A stretch of 64,000 bases of DNA from positions 1,848,001 through 1,912,000 of the forward strand of contig NZ_AP022842.1 of NCBI RefSeq assembly GCF_011398925.1, in the 5' to 3' direction. This document shows, piece after piece, positions 18,111-26,109 of this stretch. The translations under genes and the position numbers were made by a program. Within the stretch, counting starts at the first letter, position 1. Every line of letters begins with the position of its first letter. This stretch comes from Bacillus sp. KH172YL63. GTDB taxonomy: Bacteria > Bacillota > Bacilli > Bacillales > Bacillaceae_B. The notes under the pieces are model-generated. The model saw only the letters and a list, made by a program, of their open reading frames with translations. It was not told where the DNA came from and searched no databases.

Positions 18111-18563
18111 ATGTCAATCAGAAATTCAGCAAAAGCCATCATCATCAAAGGAGATAAACTGCTGCTAACAAAAAACAGGGATGAGGAGGGGGATTTCTAC
18201 CTTTTCCCGGGTGGCGGACAGGAACATGGGGAAACGCTCCATGATGCCTTGATTAGGGAATGCATGGAAGAAACCGGGTGCACGGTGGAAGTCGGGGAAC
18301 TGATTCATATCCGGGAATACATAGGGAAAAACCATGAGCATGCTTCGTTTGATTCCGGGCTCCATCAGATGGAGTTTTACTTCCGGACAACTATTACGGG
18401 AGAACAGGACACCCCTCAACCACCTAGCATCCCTGATAGCCATCAGGTCGGAACGGAATGGCTTGATCTGCAGAGTCTTGTGCAATTCAGGATCTATCCT
18501 AAAAAAATTATTCCGCATCTCATAGGAAAAGATGCGCCGGTGTATTTGGGGGATATGAACTAA
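18111..18563 (+). CDS. NUDIX hydrolase
   Basis: 150 residues, AGAAGGAG before ATG. The Nudix box spans residues 34-56: GGGQEHGETLHDALIRECMEETG. The N-terminal IRNSAKAIIIKGDKLLLTKNRD is typical of YjhB/MutT-like members. Substrate not predictable. Its 3' neighbour is convergent. Confidence 0.92.
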   Translation: MSIRNSAKAIIIKGDKLLLTKNRDEEGDFYLFPGGGQEHGETLHDALIRECMEETGCTVEVGELIHIREYIGKNHEHASFDSGLHQMEFYFRTTITGEQDTPQPPSIPDSHQVGTEWLDLQSLVQFRIYPKKIIPHLIGKDAPVYLGDMN

Positions 18564-18616
18564 ATGCTGCAGGAACCGCTCTGTCAGTAGTGAATCACTG
18601 GACAGAGCAGGATGTG

Positions 18617-19138
18617 CTACCGGAGGATCCACTCTCCAGTAGGGACGGTATCAGCAAACCAGCGGAGCACTTCATTGTGGTGGGAAATGATCTGTTCGGC
18701 GGAAATGCCTTGTTTATCAAACGTTGAGTGGGCATCGGAAAGCAAAGTAACTTTGTAATCCAAGCTGAAAGCCGCCCTGCACGTTGTATCAACACAGGCT
18801 TCAGTCTGAATCCCTGCCACAATCAGATGCTCGATCTGCTTCTCTTTCAACACCTGATGAAGCCCTGTCCGGTAAAAGCTGTCGGGCGTCTTCTTCTCTA
18901 CCACAAGAGCACCGGTACCCGGTGCGATCCTTTCATGAAACCGCCATCCCTCTGTGCCTTTCTCCAGTGGGCTTCCTTTCTTTCCATTATGCCTGATGTA
19001 AATGATCGGAATTTCATTTGTCTTCGCATACTTAACTGCTCCATTAATATGTTGCAACAGGACTTCACCCCCGTGGACGGGAGAGGCGGAGGAGAACATG
19101 CCATTCTGAACGTCAATCACCAACAATGCTTCTTTCAT
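18617..19138 (-). CDS. Cysteine hydrolase, isochorismatase-like
   Basis: 173 residues from ATG 19138, which follows AAGGGGG; an upstream in-frame ATG has no ribosome site. The catalytic triad of the family is visible: Asp in LVIDVQNGMF, Lys in VVEKKTPDSF, and Cys in GIQTEACVDTTCRAA with the preceding cis-peptide-forming V/I-A-G. Members hydrolyse amides or ethers such as nicotinamide or isochorismate. It follows the DUF1272 gene after 13 bases, so the two are probably co-transcribed. Confidence 0.9.
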   Translation of the reverse strand: MKEALLVIDVQNGMFSSASPVHGGEVLLQHINGAVKYAKTNEIPIIYIRHNGKKGSPLEKGTEGWRFHERIAPGTGALVVEKKTPDSFYRTGLHQVLKEKQIEHLIVAGIQTEACVDTTCRAAFSLDYKVTLLSDAHSTFDKQGISAEQIISHHNEVLRWFADTVPTGEWILR

Positions 19139-19151
19139 TGACCATTCCCCC

Positions 19152-19334
19152 TTAATGTTCCATTCCACTAGGAGGCTTCGGTCTTCTGACTAATTCCCCG
19201 CTGCAGTTTGGACAGATGAAGTCATATTTCTCCGTGCATTTTTCACAAAAACTGCATTCATGAACGCAAATATACGCATCTTCATGCAAGGATTTATAGC
19301 ATGCCTCACAGTTTGTTTTCATTTCCAGTCCCAT
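19152..19334 (-). CDS. DUF1272 zinc-binding-like small protein
   Basis: 60 residues from ATG 19334 with AAAGGGAG. The pattern CEACYKSLHEDAYICVHECSFCEKCTEKY...CPNCSGELVRRP is the DUF1272 family, with eight or so cysteines likely binding zinc. Function unknown. It precedes the isochorismatase-like gene in a two-gene operon. Confidence 0.85.
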   Translation of the reverse strand: MGLEMKTNCEACYKSLHEDAYICVHECSFCEKCTEKYDFICPNCSGELVRRPKPPSGMEH

Positions 19335-19430
19335 ATGTATCTCCCTTTCTTTCACACTATTTCCATTATATTCTAACATAAGTTAAGATAGTGAAAGAGA
19401 AGAAATGTGATAACCAAAGGAGGAAACCTG

Positions 19431-19931
19431 ATGACATCCACATATGCAACATGGGGGAAATCGAGGGTGAAACTGACTTGGGAGCAGGGTCCTCACCTCC
19501 CCGACGTTAACAGGATCACCAGCGTGCACGGCTTCTGTTTCCATAAGGGGAAGATCCTGCTTGTGAATCTGCACAAAAGAGGATGGGATTTTCCCGGAGG
19601 ACATATAGAAACCGGTGAATCCCCGAAAGACTGCTTAAACAGGGAGGCAATGGAGGAGGGGTATGTTTCAGGACCTTCAAATCTACTGGGGACTATTACA
19701 GTGGATCATCACGACAATCCTTACTGGAATGAAGAGAGTCCGTATCCCAAAGTGGGCTATCAGGTATTTTATAAAATGGAAGTTGAGACCATCCATCTAT
19801 TTGGAGCCCAGTATGAATCAGACAGCAGGTGCTGGATTGAACCCGGAAGTATAGGGGATTATTATCCATCATGGAACGGACTGTATCAGGAAATTCTGTC
19901 GCTGGCGTGCAAAGGAGGGGATTCTTTATGA
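19431..19931 (+). CDS. NUDIX hydrolase
   Basis: 166 residues from ATG 19431 preceded by AAAGGAGG; the frame opens at 19407 without a better start. The Nudix box is GGHIETGESPKDCLNREAMEEG (about 56-77), ending in EEG rather than EETG. The C-terminus is long and has conserved aromatic residues (YPKVGYQVFYKME). Its stop overlaps the start of the HAD gene (ATGA), implying coupled translation. Confidence 0.9.
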   Translation: MTSTYATWGKSRVKLTWEQGPHLPDVNRITSVHGFCFHKGKILLVNLHKRGWDFPGGHIETGESPKDCLNREAMEEGYVSGPSNLLGTITVDHHDNPYWNEESPYPKVGYQVFYKMEVETIHLFGAQYESDSRCWIEPGSIGDYYPSWNGLYQEILSLACKGGDSL

Positions 19932-20593
19932 TCAAGGCGGCGATATTTGATCTGGACGGGACGCTGTTAAACCGGGACGAATCAGTGAAGACATTTATTT
20001 CAGCGCAACATAAGAGATTGAAGGATCAGTTGGGGCATATTCCTGAAAGCTCTTACAGGGAAAGATTTATCCAATTAGATCAGCGGGGATATGTATGGAA
20101 AGACAAAGTTTATCGGCAGCTTATCGAAGAATTCAATATTCCCGATGTAACATGGGAGAACATGCTTGAAGATTATCTTAAGGAATTCAAGCACAGCTGC
20201 GTTCCTTTCCCCAACATGCATCAAATGCTGAATGAACTGAAGGGGGCTAACCTGAAGCTCGGGATGATCACCAATGGATTCGGACAATTTCAAATGGATA
20301 ATATAGTCGCCCTTGAGCTTCATACATATTTTGATGAAATTCTTATTTCAGAATGGGAAGGGCTGAGAAAGCCTGACCCAGCCATTTTTGAAAAAATGGT
20401 GGACCGGCTGAACGTTGAGCCCGGCGAGTGTATCTTTCTCGGTGATCATCCGCATAACGATGTAGAAGGAGCCCAGCAGGCAGGTATGAAAGGCCTGTGG
20501 AAAAAGGACCACGGTTGGAAGCAACCGGCCAATGCCGATGCAGTGATCGATGATTTACTTGAATTGCCCGGCTATATCAAATCTCTGAAATAG
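19928..20593 (+). CDS. HAD-superfamily hydrolase (HAD-IA)
   Basis: 221 residues from ATG 19928, overlapping the previous stop by four bases. Motif I FDLDGTLLNRDE, motif II MITNGFGQFQ, motif III Lys in LRKPDPAIF, motif IV LGDHPHNDVEGA. A helical cap lies between motifs I and II. These are phosphatases using an aspartyl-phosphate intermediate; substrate unknown. It might act with the coupled NUDIX enzyme on the same nucleotide metabolite. Confidence 0.92.
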   Translation: MIKAAIFDLDGTLLNRDESVKTFISAQHKRLKDQLGHIPESSYRERFIQLDQRGYVWKDKVYRQLIEEFNIPDVTWENMLEDYLKEFKHSCVPFPNMHQMLNELKGANLKLGMITNGFGQFQMDNIVALELHTYFDEILISEWEGLRKPDPAIFEKMVDRLNVEPGECIFLGDHPHNDVEGAQQAGMKGLWKKDHGWKQPANADAVIDDLLELPGYIKSLK

Positions 20594-20630
20594 GCAGTAA
20601 ACAGGAATATTGACTAAAGGAAGTGTTCAA

Positions 20631-21143
20631 GTGGCTAATCCAACTGTTCAACTCGTTCCATACGATCCCAAATGGCAAACCCAATATCATCAGGAAAAAA
20701 ACAATATTGTGAGCGCACTGGGTCGCTCCCTCAAAGGAATTGAACACATCGGAAGCACGTCTGTGGAAGGGATGGACGCCAAGCCCATCATAGATATCAT
20801 GGTAGGTGTGAAGAATCTCGGCGAAGTGGATTCCTTGATCGAACCTTTGGGAAATATTGAATACACGTATATACATAAGCCGGAGTTAATCAATCGCAGA
20901 TTTTTCCGAAAAGGCGGGTGGCGATCAGGCACATGTCACCTGCATATATGTCAGTTCGGAGGGAGTGAGTGGCACGAAAAGCTTCTGTTTCGTGATTACT
21001 TAAGGGAATTTCCTGAGTCTGCAGAACAATATGCCAGGTTGAAAAGAAACTTGGCAACATTGTACCAATTCGACCGTCCCCGCTATACGAAGGAAAAAGA
21101 ACCTTTCATCATGGAAACGCTCCATCGGGCGATGAATAAATGA
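20631..21143 (+). CDS. GrpB-family protein (nucleotidyltransferase fold)
   Basis: 170 residues from GTG 20631, with AAAGGAAG upstream; a TTG at 20610 is less likely. The family is recognised from VQLVPYDPKWQ at the start, HIGSTSVEGMDAKPIIDIMVGV (the nucleotidyltransferase-like core) and CHLHICQFGGSEW. GrpB/UPF0157 proteins are small predicted nucleotidyltransferases; B. subtilis relatives have been linked to CoA metabolism (a weak memory). Expected length about 170-180 residues. Confidence 0.9.
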   Translation: MANPTVQLVPYDPKWQTQYHQEKNNIVSALGRSLKGIEHIGSTSVEGMDAKPIIDIMVGVKNLGEVDSLIEPLGNIEYTYIHKPELINRRFFRKGGWRSGTCHLHICQFGGSEWHEKLLFRDYLREFPESAEQYARLKRNLATLYQFDRPRYTKEKEPFIMETLHRAMNK

Positions 21144-21171
21144 ATCGGATAAGAACAGGATGGAGAACAGT

Positions 21172-21651
21172 ATGAATGTAGAAAAGCTTGAGTCCATACC
21201 CCCGCAACAATTGAAAATATTTTTCGAAACACATTGGGGGAGTCCTGTGATTGTCGTGTCAACGGGAACCTATGACTGCACGACACTGTCAGGGTTCGCC
21301 GTCCTCGACGAACATTCGGCGATCATCGGCTTGGTCACATATGCTCTGAAACGTGACGAATGTGAAATCATCTCATTAGACAGCCTTCAAGAAGGAAAGG
21401 GAATAGGCACATCATTGATCAGAAAGGTGGAAAGTCTCGCTTACACACAACAGTGTAAAAGGCTGAAGCTCATCACAACAAACGATAATTTACATCCGCT
21501 GGGATTTTATCAGAAGCGTGGTTTCAGACTTGCCGGGGTATATGTGGGTGCTGTTGAGAAAGCGAGAAAGATCAAGCCTAAAATCCCATTGAAAGGTTTT
21601 GGCGGCATTCCGATACGGGATGAAATCGTGCTGGTGAAGGATCTCGTGTGA
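21172..21651 (+). CDS. GNAT-family N-acetyltransferase
   Basis: 159 residues from ATG 21172 preceded by GGAG at the right distance; ATG 21160 overlaps that site. Core: ISLDSLQEGKGIGTSLIRKVESLA (motif A) and KRLKLITTNDNLHPLGFYQKRGFRLAGVY. Such proteins are often annotated as ribosomal-protein or small-molecule acetyltransferases. Substrate unknown. Confidence 0.9.
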   Translation: MNVEKLESIPPQQLKIFFETHWGSPVIVVSTGTYDCTTLSGFAVLDEHSAIIGLVTYALKRDECEIISLDSLQEGKGIGTSLIRKVESLAYTQQCKRLKLITTNDNLHPLGFYQKRGFRLAGVYVGAVEKARKIKPKIPLKGFGGIPIRDEIVLVKDLV

Positions 21652-21690
21652 AGTACCCTACTCTGCAGTGTTTCTTATGATTTTAGAAAT

Positions 21691-21843
21691 TTATTCCCTT
21701 ACCACAATGACTTCAGAATAATGAACCAATTTACAGTTATTCAGTATATCAGACGTAATCTCAATAAACCCACTTTCGTAAATCCAAAACACAACGTATT
21801 CTTCTTCATCGTATAGGACTTTATCACCTAAATGATATTCCAT
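21691..21843 (-). CDS. Small hypothetical protein, 50 residues
   Basis: ATG 21843 is preceded by GCGAGGTAATATT on the minus strand; an upstream ATG at 21888 has no ribosome site. The protein, starting MEYHLGDKVLYDEEEYVV, looks like a small beta-barrel (SH3-like) domain. I do not recognise the family. It is convergent with the GNAT gene. Confidence 0.6.
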   Translation of the reverse strand: MEYHLGDKVLYDEEEYVVFWIYESGFIEITSDILNNCKLVHYSEVIVVRE

Positions 21844-22051
21844 AATATTACCTCGCTCATTAAAAGTTGGGTATATAATACCATTCAATGGGAAATGATG
21901 AATATCCGTCGAGCTATGAAAATATTGAGATTTCTACTTGAAAGAGAGAGAATGCGCTACCATTTGTATGATAATATTCTTATAGGCATTTTTGCATATA
22001 TTGGATGAGTGGGTTTATCCCTCCCCTCTATGAAAAGATTCGTTTTTTTAG

Positions 22052-22057
22052 TATAAT
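22052..22057 (+). promoter_or_regulatory. Candidate -10 element
   Basis: TATAAT preceded by a T-rich tract, about 63 bases before the small membrane-protein gene. A matching -35 is not obvious. Confidence 0.4.
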
Positions 22058-22120
22058 AGACACCTTGTTACTACATATACAACAATATGTGAGAGAAATG
22101 AATCATCAGGAGGGTCCAAC

Positions 22121-22348
22121 TTGTTTGAACTTAGTGACTTATTTACAGAACCAGTCAAGACAGTTGCGATCAACATTGCAATTGTTTCACTGGCTACGCT
22201 TTCTTTGACCACATTCATTTATACAGTGCTTAAATTTATTAAGCTGCCGGAAAAGGTAATCGAGAATATGATTGGTTTCATCGTGGTGGGCGTCGGAATC
22301 AGTACTGTATATTATTCATTAAAATGGGATTTATTCTTAGCGCTATAA
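22121..22348 (+). CDS. Small two-span membrane protein
   Basis: 75 residues, TTG start with AGGAGG seven bases upstream. Two hydrophobic stretches at about 14-38 and 48-66 flank the basic linker LKFIKLPEKVIENM. I do not recognise the family. A terminator follows. The good ribosome site, promoter-like upstream region and terminator support a real gene. Confidence 0.7.
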   Translation: MFELSDLFTEPVKTVAINIAIVSLATLSLTTFIYTVLKFIKLPEKVIENMIGFIVVGVGISTVYYSLKWDLFLAL

Positions 22349-22367
22349 CAATAAGAAGAAAGTTTGT

Positions 22368-22396
22368 AAAGCATCTTAACAGGTGCTTTTTTTTAT
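22368..22396 (+). terminator. Terminator
   Basis: AAAGCATCT / AGGTGCTTT stem (one G-T pair), loop TAAC, then eight T's. Confidence 0.85.
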
Positions 22397-22560
22397 TGTC
22401 AGCCAAAAGTCTTAATATGTCTCAGCCGGGTGGTTCATGACCGGCTATTTGGAAAAAGGTACACTTTCATTAGAAAAGGATGAATATCCTCTTGCTAATA
22501 TGTAGAAATTTCTTTATATTTAGTGAATACCATTTTGCCAATTGTTGGAGGGATCAGCAT

Positions 22561-22836
22561 ATGAGTGACCTGATGAAACTTTGTAACTCCATTAATCAAT
22601 GTTTAGTGAGGCCAGGTTCCCGTCGTGATGAATTACATATAGGGGAAATTGTTTACATATTACGGGTGAAGTCCCGGTTGACGCAGGAGGATCTTGCCCA
22701 GAAAGCAAAAGTATGTGCCCAAACAGTGAAAAGACTTGAAGGTGGAAAAGGGAAAGTAAGTGATTTCACATGTCGTGCCATATTTAAGGCGCTCGGGGTA
22801 CACATCACTTTACTGACAAAACTGCTGGATGACTGA
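22561..22836 (+). CDS. XRE-family transcriptional regulator
   Basis: 91 residues from ATG 22561 with GGAGGG upstream. The helix-turn-helix is GEIVYILRVKSRLTQEDLAQKAKVCAQTVKRLEGGKGKVSDFTCRAIFKALG (about 28-79). It has no extra ligand domain, so it may act as a simple repressor. It is 34 bases before an MFS transporter gene on the same strand, so it may control it. Confidence 0.85.
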   Translation: MSDLMKLCNSINQCLVRPGSRRDELHIGEIVYILRVKSRLTQEDLAQKAKVCAQTVKRLEGGKGKVSDFTCRAIFKALGVHITLLTKLLDD

Positions 22837-22870
22837 AGAGCATGTCTGATAGACAGAGAGGGGGAAATGT

Positions 22871-24133
22871 ATGAGATTCAGAGATTTTCATAAAAATATT
22901 AAAATACGGATCATTGAAACATTCATGAGCAGATTTATCGGAAGCATGATTTTTCCGTTCATGTCGATCTATTTAGCGGTTCATTTTGGGGCGAAGGTGG
23001 CGGGGCTGCTTTTATTGATCAATGTATTTGTCGGGATCGGGATAAACTTTCTGGGAGGGTATTTCGCCGATCAATTTGGCCGCAAAAAAATCATGCTATT
23101 TGCAGAAACGCTCCGGTTTCTAGCATTCGTCACGATGATGATCTGTAACTCGCCGTGGTTTCAATCAGCTTCGATTACGTTTGCCATGATGACGATCAAC
23201 AGTATATGCTGGGGCCTTGCAGGACCTGCAAATCAGGCGATGATGATTGATGTGAGCAGCCCACCTGAAAGAAAACTGATGTACTCAATCATGTATTGGG
23301 CAAACAATCTTTCCATTGCCATCGGAGGGATCATCGGTGCCTTCCTCTTCAAGGACTATCTGTTCGAGCTGTTCCTTGCACTGAGCATCGCATCTGGAGT
23401 GACAGCCACACTGGTAGCTTTCTTCATAGATGAAAGCTATGCACCGGATAAAAAAGAATTGTCTCCTGCACAACATGTCGCGCAGCTGCTATCCAACTAC
23501 GGAAAAGTGATGCACGACAAATTATTCGTCTTCTTTACCATTGCCGGTGTATTGATCCTTTCCATGGAATTTCAATTAACCAATTACATCGGTATCCGGC
23601 TCAGCGAGGATTTGCCATCACAGCAGTTCCTGATGTGGACAATTGACGGCGTACAGACAATGGGGATATTAAGAAGTGAAAATACGATATTAGTCGTGAT
23701 CCTCATGCTGTTCATCACAAGGATCCCCCATTCATTGCAAGACAAAACCATCCTGGTGTGGAGCTGTTTCTTCTTTACGCTGGGGTATGCGACACTCGCC
23801 TACTCAAATCATTTATTCATCCTGGTTATGATGATGGCGCTCCTCACCGTTGCAGAAGTTTTCCGCGTACCGGTCGAGCAGTCATATATGGCGGCGATCC
23901 CACCCGATGATGCGCGAAGTTCTTATATGGCATTCAATGGATTGAAATTCAACCTTTCCATGCTGATCGCCTCCCTTACAGTCACCTTGGGAGCCATTCT
24001 CCCTACAGGCGTCATGGCCGTCATGATCCTCTCCATCGGACTTGCCGGAACACTGATCCTGAAAATGATCGCCCCGGAACTCGACATCCGGAAAGAAGGA
24101 GCCGAATTGAAAGCGCATATGAAAGCAGTATAA
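22871..24133 (+). CDS. Major facilitator superfamily transporter
   Basis: 420 residues with twelve predicted membrane spans and the loop 2-3 motif GGYFADQFGRKKIM (G-x-L-x-D-x-x-G-R-R-x type). Members of this shape are drug or sugar-like effluxers. AGAGGGGG precedes the ATG. The neighbouring XRE gene suggests regulated expression. The substrate cannot be inferred. A terminator and then an IS element follow. Confidence 0.92.
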   Translation: MRFRDFHKNIKIRIIETFMSRFIGSMIFPFMSIYLAVHFGAKVAGLLLLINVFVGIGINFLGGYFADQFGRKKIMLFAETLRFLAFVTMMICNSPWFQSASITFAMMTINSICWGLAGPANQAMMIDVSSPPERKLMYSIMYWANNLSIAIGGIIGAFLFKDYLFELFLALSIASGVTATLVAFFIDESYAPDKKELSPAQHVAQLLSNYGKVMHDKLFVFFTIAGVLILSMEFQLTNYIGIRLSEDLPSQQFLMWTIDGVQTMGILRSENTILVVILMLFITRIPHSLQDKTILVWSCFFFTLGYATLAYSNHLFILVMMMALLTVAEVFRVPVEQSYMAAIPPDDARSSYMAFNGLKFNLSMLIASLTVTLGAILPTGVMAVMILSIGLAGTLILKMIAPELDIRKEGAELKAHMKAV

Positions 24134-24138
24134 CGAGC

Positions 24139-24170
24139 GGGCAGCCTTTCTGTTGGAAGGCTGCCTTGTT
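24139..24170 (+). terminator. Terminator after MFS gene
   Basis: GGCAGCCTT / AAGGCTGCC stem with a short loop and TTGTTTATTTT tail. Confidence 0.85.
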
Positions 24171-24197
24171 TATTTTGCAAAATGCTTTGAATTTGAA

Positions 24198-24205
24198 AGT
24201 TGGAA
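24198..24205 (+). repeat. Target-site duplication, left copy
   Basis: AGTTGGAA immediately outside the left inverted repeat; identical copy at 25582-25589. Confidence 0.93.
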
Positions 24206-24302
24206 GATTAAGTCTATATAATTGTGTAAATAAAAAAGGGCCATTTTAATTCCCATGATACAATGTTTTCGACCAAGAAAATCTGTATATGGAGGAATTA
24301 AA

Positions 24303-25469
24303 ATGACCCAACTTAATCTTACTTTAAATATCGAAGAATTAAAAGACCAGGTAGCTAACTCTGATCTAGATACCCTTGTTAAATCTTCCCTCGTCTTAGT
24401 GCTTAATGAGTTCATGGAAAAAGAACGTAATGACTACTTAAACGCCAAGGCTTATGAAAGAACTGACGAACGTTTAGACTACCGAAATGGCTACTACAAT
24501 CGTGATTTTGTCATTTCAATCGGCAAGCTTACTTTAACCGTTCCTCGTACAAGGAACGGGGTATTCTCCACTTCATTATTTGAAAAATACAAGCGTGTAG
24601 ATCAGGCACTGGTGCTTTCAATGATGGAAATGGTGGTCAATGGCGTTTCTACTCGAAAAGTTACTAAGGTAATGGAACAACTTTGTGGTGAAAGTGTATC
24701 TAAGTCAATGGTTTCTAACATTACCAAAAAATTAGATCCGATTGTAAACGAGTGGGCAACACGCCCTCTTAATGTCATGTACTACAAATATGTTTACGTT
24801 GACGCTATGTACATTAAGGTGAGAGAACATCAACGAGTTGTATCCAAGGCGGTCTATATTGCGATTGGAATCAATGAAAAGAATAAGAGAGAAATTATTG
24901 GCCTCAGCGTGAATCATGCAGAGTCCAAATCTGGTTGGATTCAATTCTTCGACCATTTAAAATCCAGAGGGTTTCAATCACCTCAAATGATAATCTCTGA
25001 TGCGCATGAGGGCTTGAAAAGCGCTATTCGAGAATCTTTTATTGGGGCAAGTTGGCAACGCTGCACCTTTCACTTCAAAAAAAATATGATTGATGTAATG
25101 CCTAAAAAAGACTCTCGTGAAGCCAAACAAATCATCAAAAAAATCTTTGATGCCTCTACTCCACAAGAAGCTAGAGAAATCAAAGATGGATTCATTACCC
25201 TATTCGAAGGACGAAGTTCTTATCAAAAGGTTATAAAGGTTTTAGATGATGGATTTGAAGACGCGATTCAGTTCATGAATGAGCCTCAGGAATATCATCA
25301 AAAACTAAGAACCACAAATAATTTGGAGAGATTAAATTCTGAAATACGAAGACGCGAACGTGTGATCAGAATCTTTCCAAACACGCAATCAGCCTTTCGA
25401 CTAATTGGAGCAGTTCTGATGGAGCAGGAAAAAGCCATGGATCCAGGAAACAGAAAATATCTCTATTGA
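24303..25469 (+). CDS. IS256-family transposase
   Basis: 388 residues from ATG 24303, behind TGGAGGAATTAAA; the frame opens at 24255, but that part has no start signal. The DDE catalytic acids are likely Asp in YVYVDAMYIKV, Asp in MIISDAHEGLKSAI and Glu in NNLERLNSEIRRRERVIRIFPN. Full length for the family (about 390 residues), with no stop or frameshift, so the element could be active. Confidence 0.95.
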   Translation: MTQLNLTLNIEELKDQVANSDLDTLVKSSLVLVLNEFMEKERNDYLNAKAYERTDERLDYRNGYYNRDFVISIGKLTLTVPRTRNGVFSTSLFEKYKRVDQALVLSMMEMVVNGVSTRKVTKVMEQLCGESVSKSMVSNITKKLDPIVNEWATRPLNVMYYKYVYVDAMYIKVREHQRVVSKAVYIAIGINEKNKREIIGLSVNHAESKSGWIQFFDHLKSRGFQSPQMIISDAHEGLKSAIRESFIGASWQRCTFHFKKNMIDVMPKKDSREAKQIIKKIFDASTPQEAREIKDGFITLFEGRSSYQKVIKVLDDGFEDAIQFMNEPQEYHQKLRTTNNLERLNSEIRRRERVIRIFPNTQSAFRLIGAVLMEQEKAMDPGNRKYLY

Positions 25470-25478
25470 GTTTTCAAT

Positions 25479-25522
25479 GTTCTTTTGGGGTCCTCCAGCT
25501 AGCTGGAGGACCCCAAAAGAAC
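25479..25522. terminator. Perfect 44-bp palindrome inside IS256 element
   Basis: The 22-base arm starting GTTCTTTTGGGGTCCTCCAG is followed directly by its exact inverted copy, with no loop. It lies ten bases after the transposase stop and can act as a terminator in both directions. It may also protect the transposase from outside transcription. Confidence 0.85.
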
Positions 25523-25581
25523 AATCACTAATATTGGTTGAAGACATGTATTTGAATTTACACAATAAAGTGGACTTGACT

Positions 25582-25589
25582 AGTTGGAA
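25582..25589 (+). repeat. Target-site duplication, right copy
   Basis: AGTTGGAA immediately outside the right inverted repeat; identical copy at 24198-24205. Confidence 0.93.
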
Positions 25590-25680
25590 CATGTGAAATG
25601 AGTAGATTGAAGTATAATGGAAGAGACTTTTTATAGTATAAGGTGAGAGGGCATTCAGCTAGAGGTGGTGAGGGGTACTT

Positions 25681-25880
25681 ATCGGCGAAATATTAAGTTT
25701 AACGGCGAAATTTTCATTTTAACGGCGAAATCCCTGATATAACGGCGAAATTTTCATTTTAACGGCGAAATCCCTGATATAACGGCGAAATTTTCATTTT
25801 AACGGCGAAATCCCTGATATAACGGCGAAATTTTCATTTTAACGGCGAAATCCCTGATATAACGGCTAAATATCAAATAT
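25681..25880. repeat. 20/40-bp tandem array (AACGGCGAAA...)
   Basis: Ten consecutive 20-bp units begin with AACGGCGAAA (first unit ATCGGCGAAA, tenth AACGGCTAAA). Units 2-9 are four exact copies of a 40-bp pair, AACGGCGAAATTTTCATTTT then AACGGCGAAATCCCTGATAT. Units abut without spacers, so it is not CRISPR. The period is not a multiple of three and no start signal is present, so it is non-coding. An eleventh partial unit reads AACGGCGAAC at 25881. Sits in the intergenic region after the IS element. Confidence 0.93.
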
Positions 25881-25881
25881 A

Positions 25882-26109
25882 ACGGCGAACGCATATCCCC
25901 TACACCGAAAGCACCTGCCGACCCTTCCCAAAGAAACCTCCGCCCAAAAAATTCAATAAGCAGAAACCCGCCTCCCTGCATAAAGTTCATTCCCTCTACT
26001 AACTTTCATCAAACTGATGAGAATTTATTTAAATTTTGCCAAAACTAGTTTATCATAATGAAGTAGATGCAAATTTGTAAAGTCAGCGGAGTTAAAGGAA
26101 GGTACACAT
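25882..26109. other. Gap before TraB gene; AT-rich, no gene seen
   Basis: Downstream of the array a GC-rich piece (25890-25990) precedes an AT-rich stretch (26000-26080) that should hold the TraB-gene promoter. A minus-strand ORF across the array and gap (25799-25990) is repeat-derived and has no ribosome site. Confidence 0.5.

Larger units (their letters stand above)
24206..25581 (+). mobile_element. IS256-family insertion sequence, complete
   Basis: The element is bounded by imperfect inverted repeats of about 26 bp: GATTAAGTCTATATAATTGT at the left and the complement of AGTCAAGTCCACTTTATTGT at the right, both running on into GTAAAT. It is flanked by an exact 8-bp direct repeat, AGTTGGAA, at 24198-24205 and 25582-25589. 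The length, 1376 bp, and the IR sequence fit the IS256 family. It contains one intact transposase gene and a perfect 44-bp palindrome after it. Confidence 0.95.

Noticed and set aside
25681..25880. CRISPR array
   Set aside because: Units abut at 20 bp without unique spacers, and no cas genes are near.
25799..25990. Minus-strand ORF through the array
   Set aside because: It is translated repeat DNA without ribosome site or start context.
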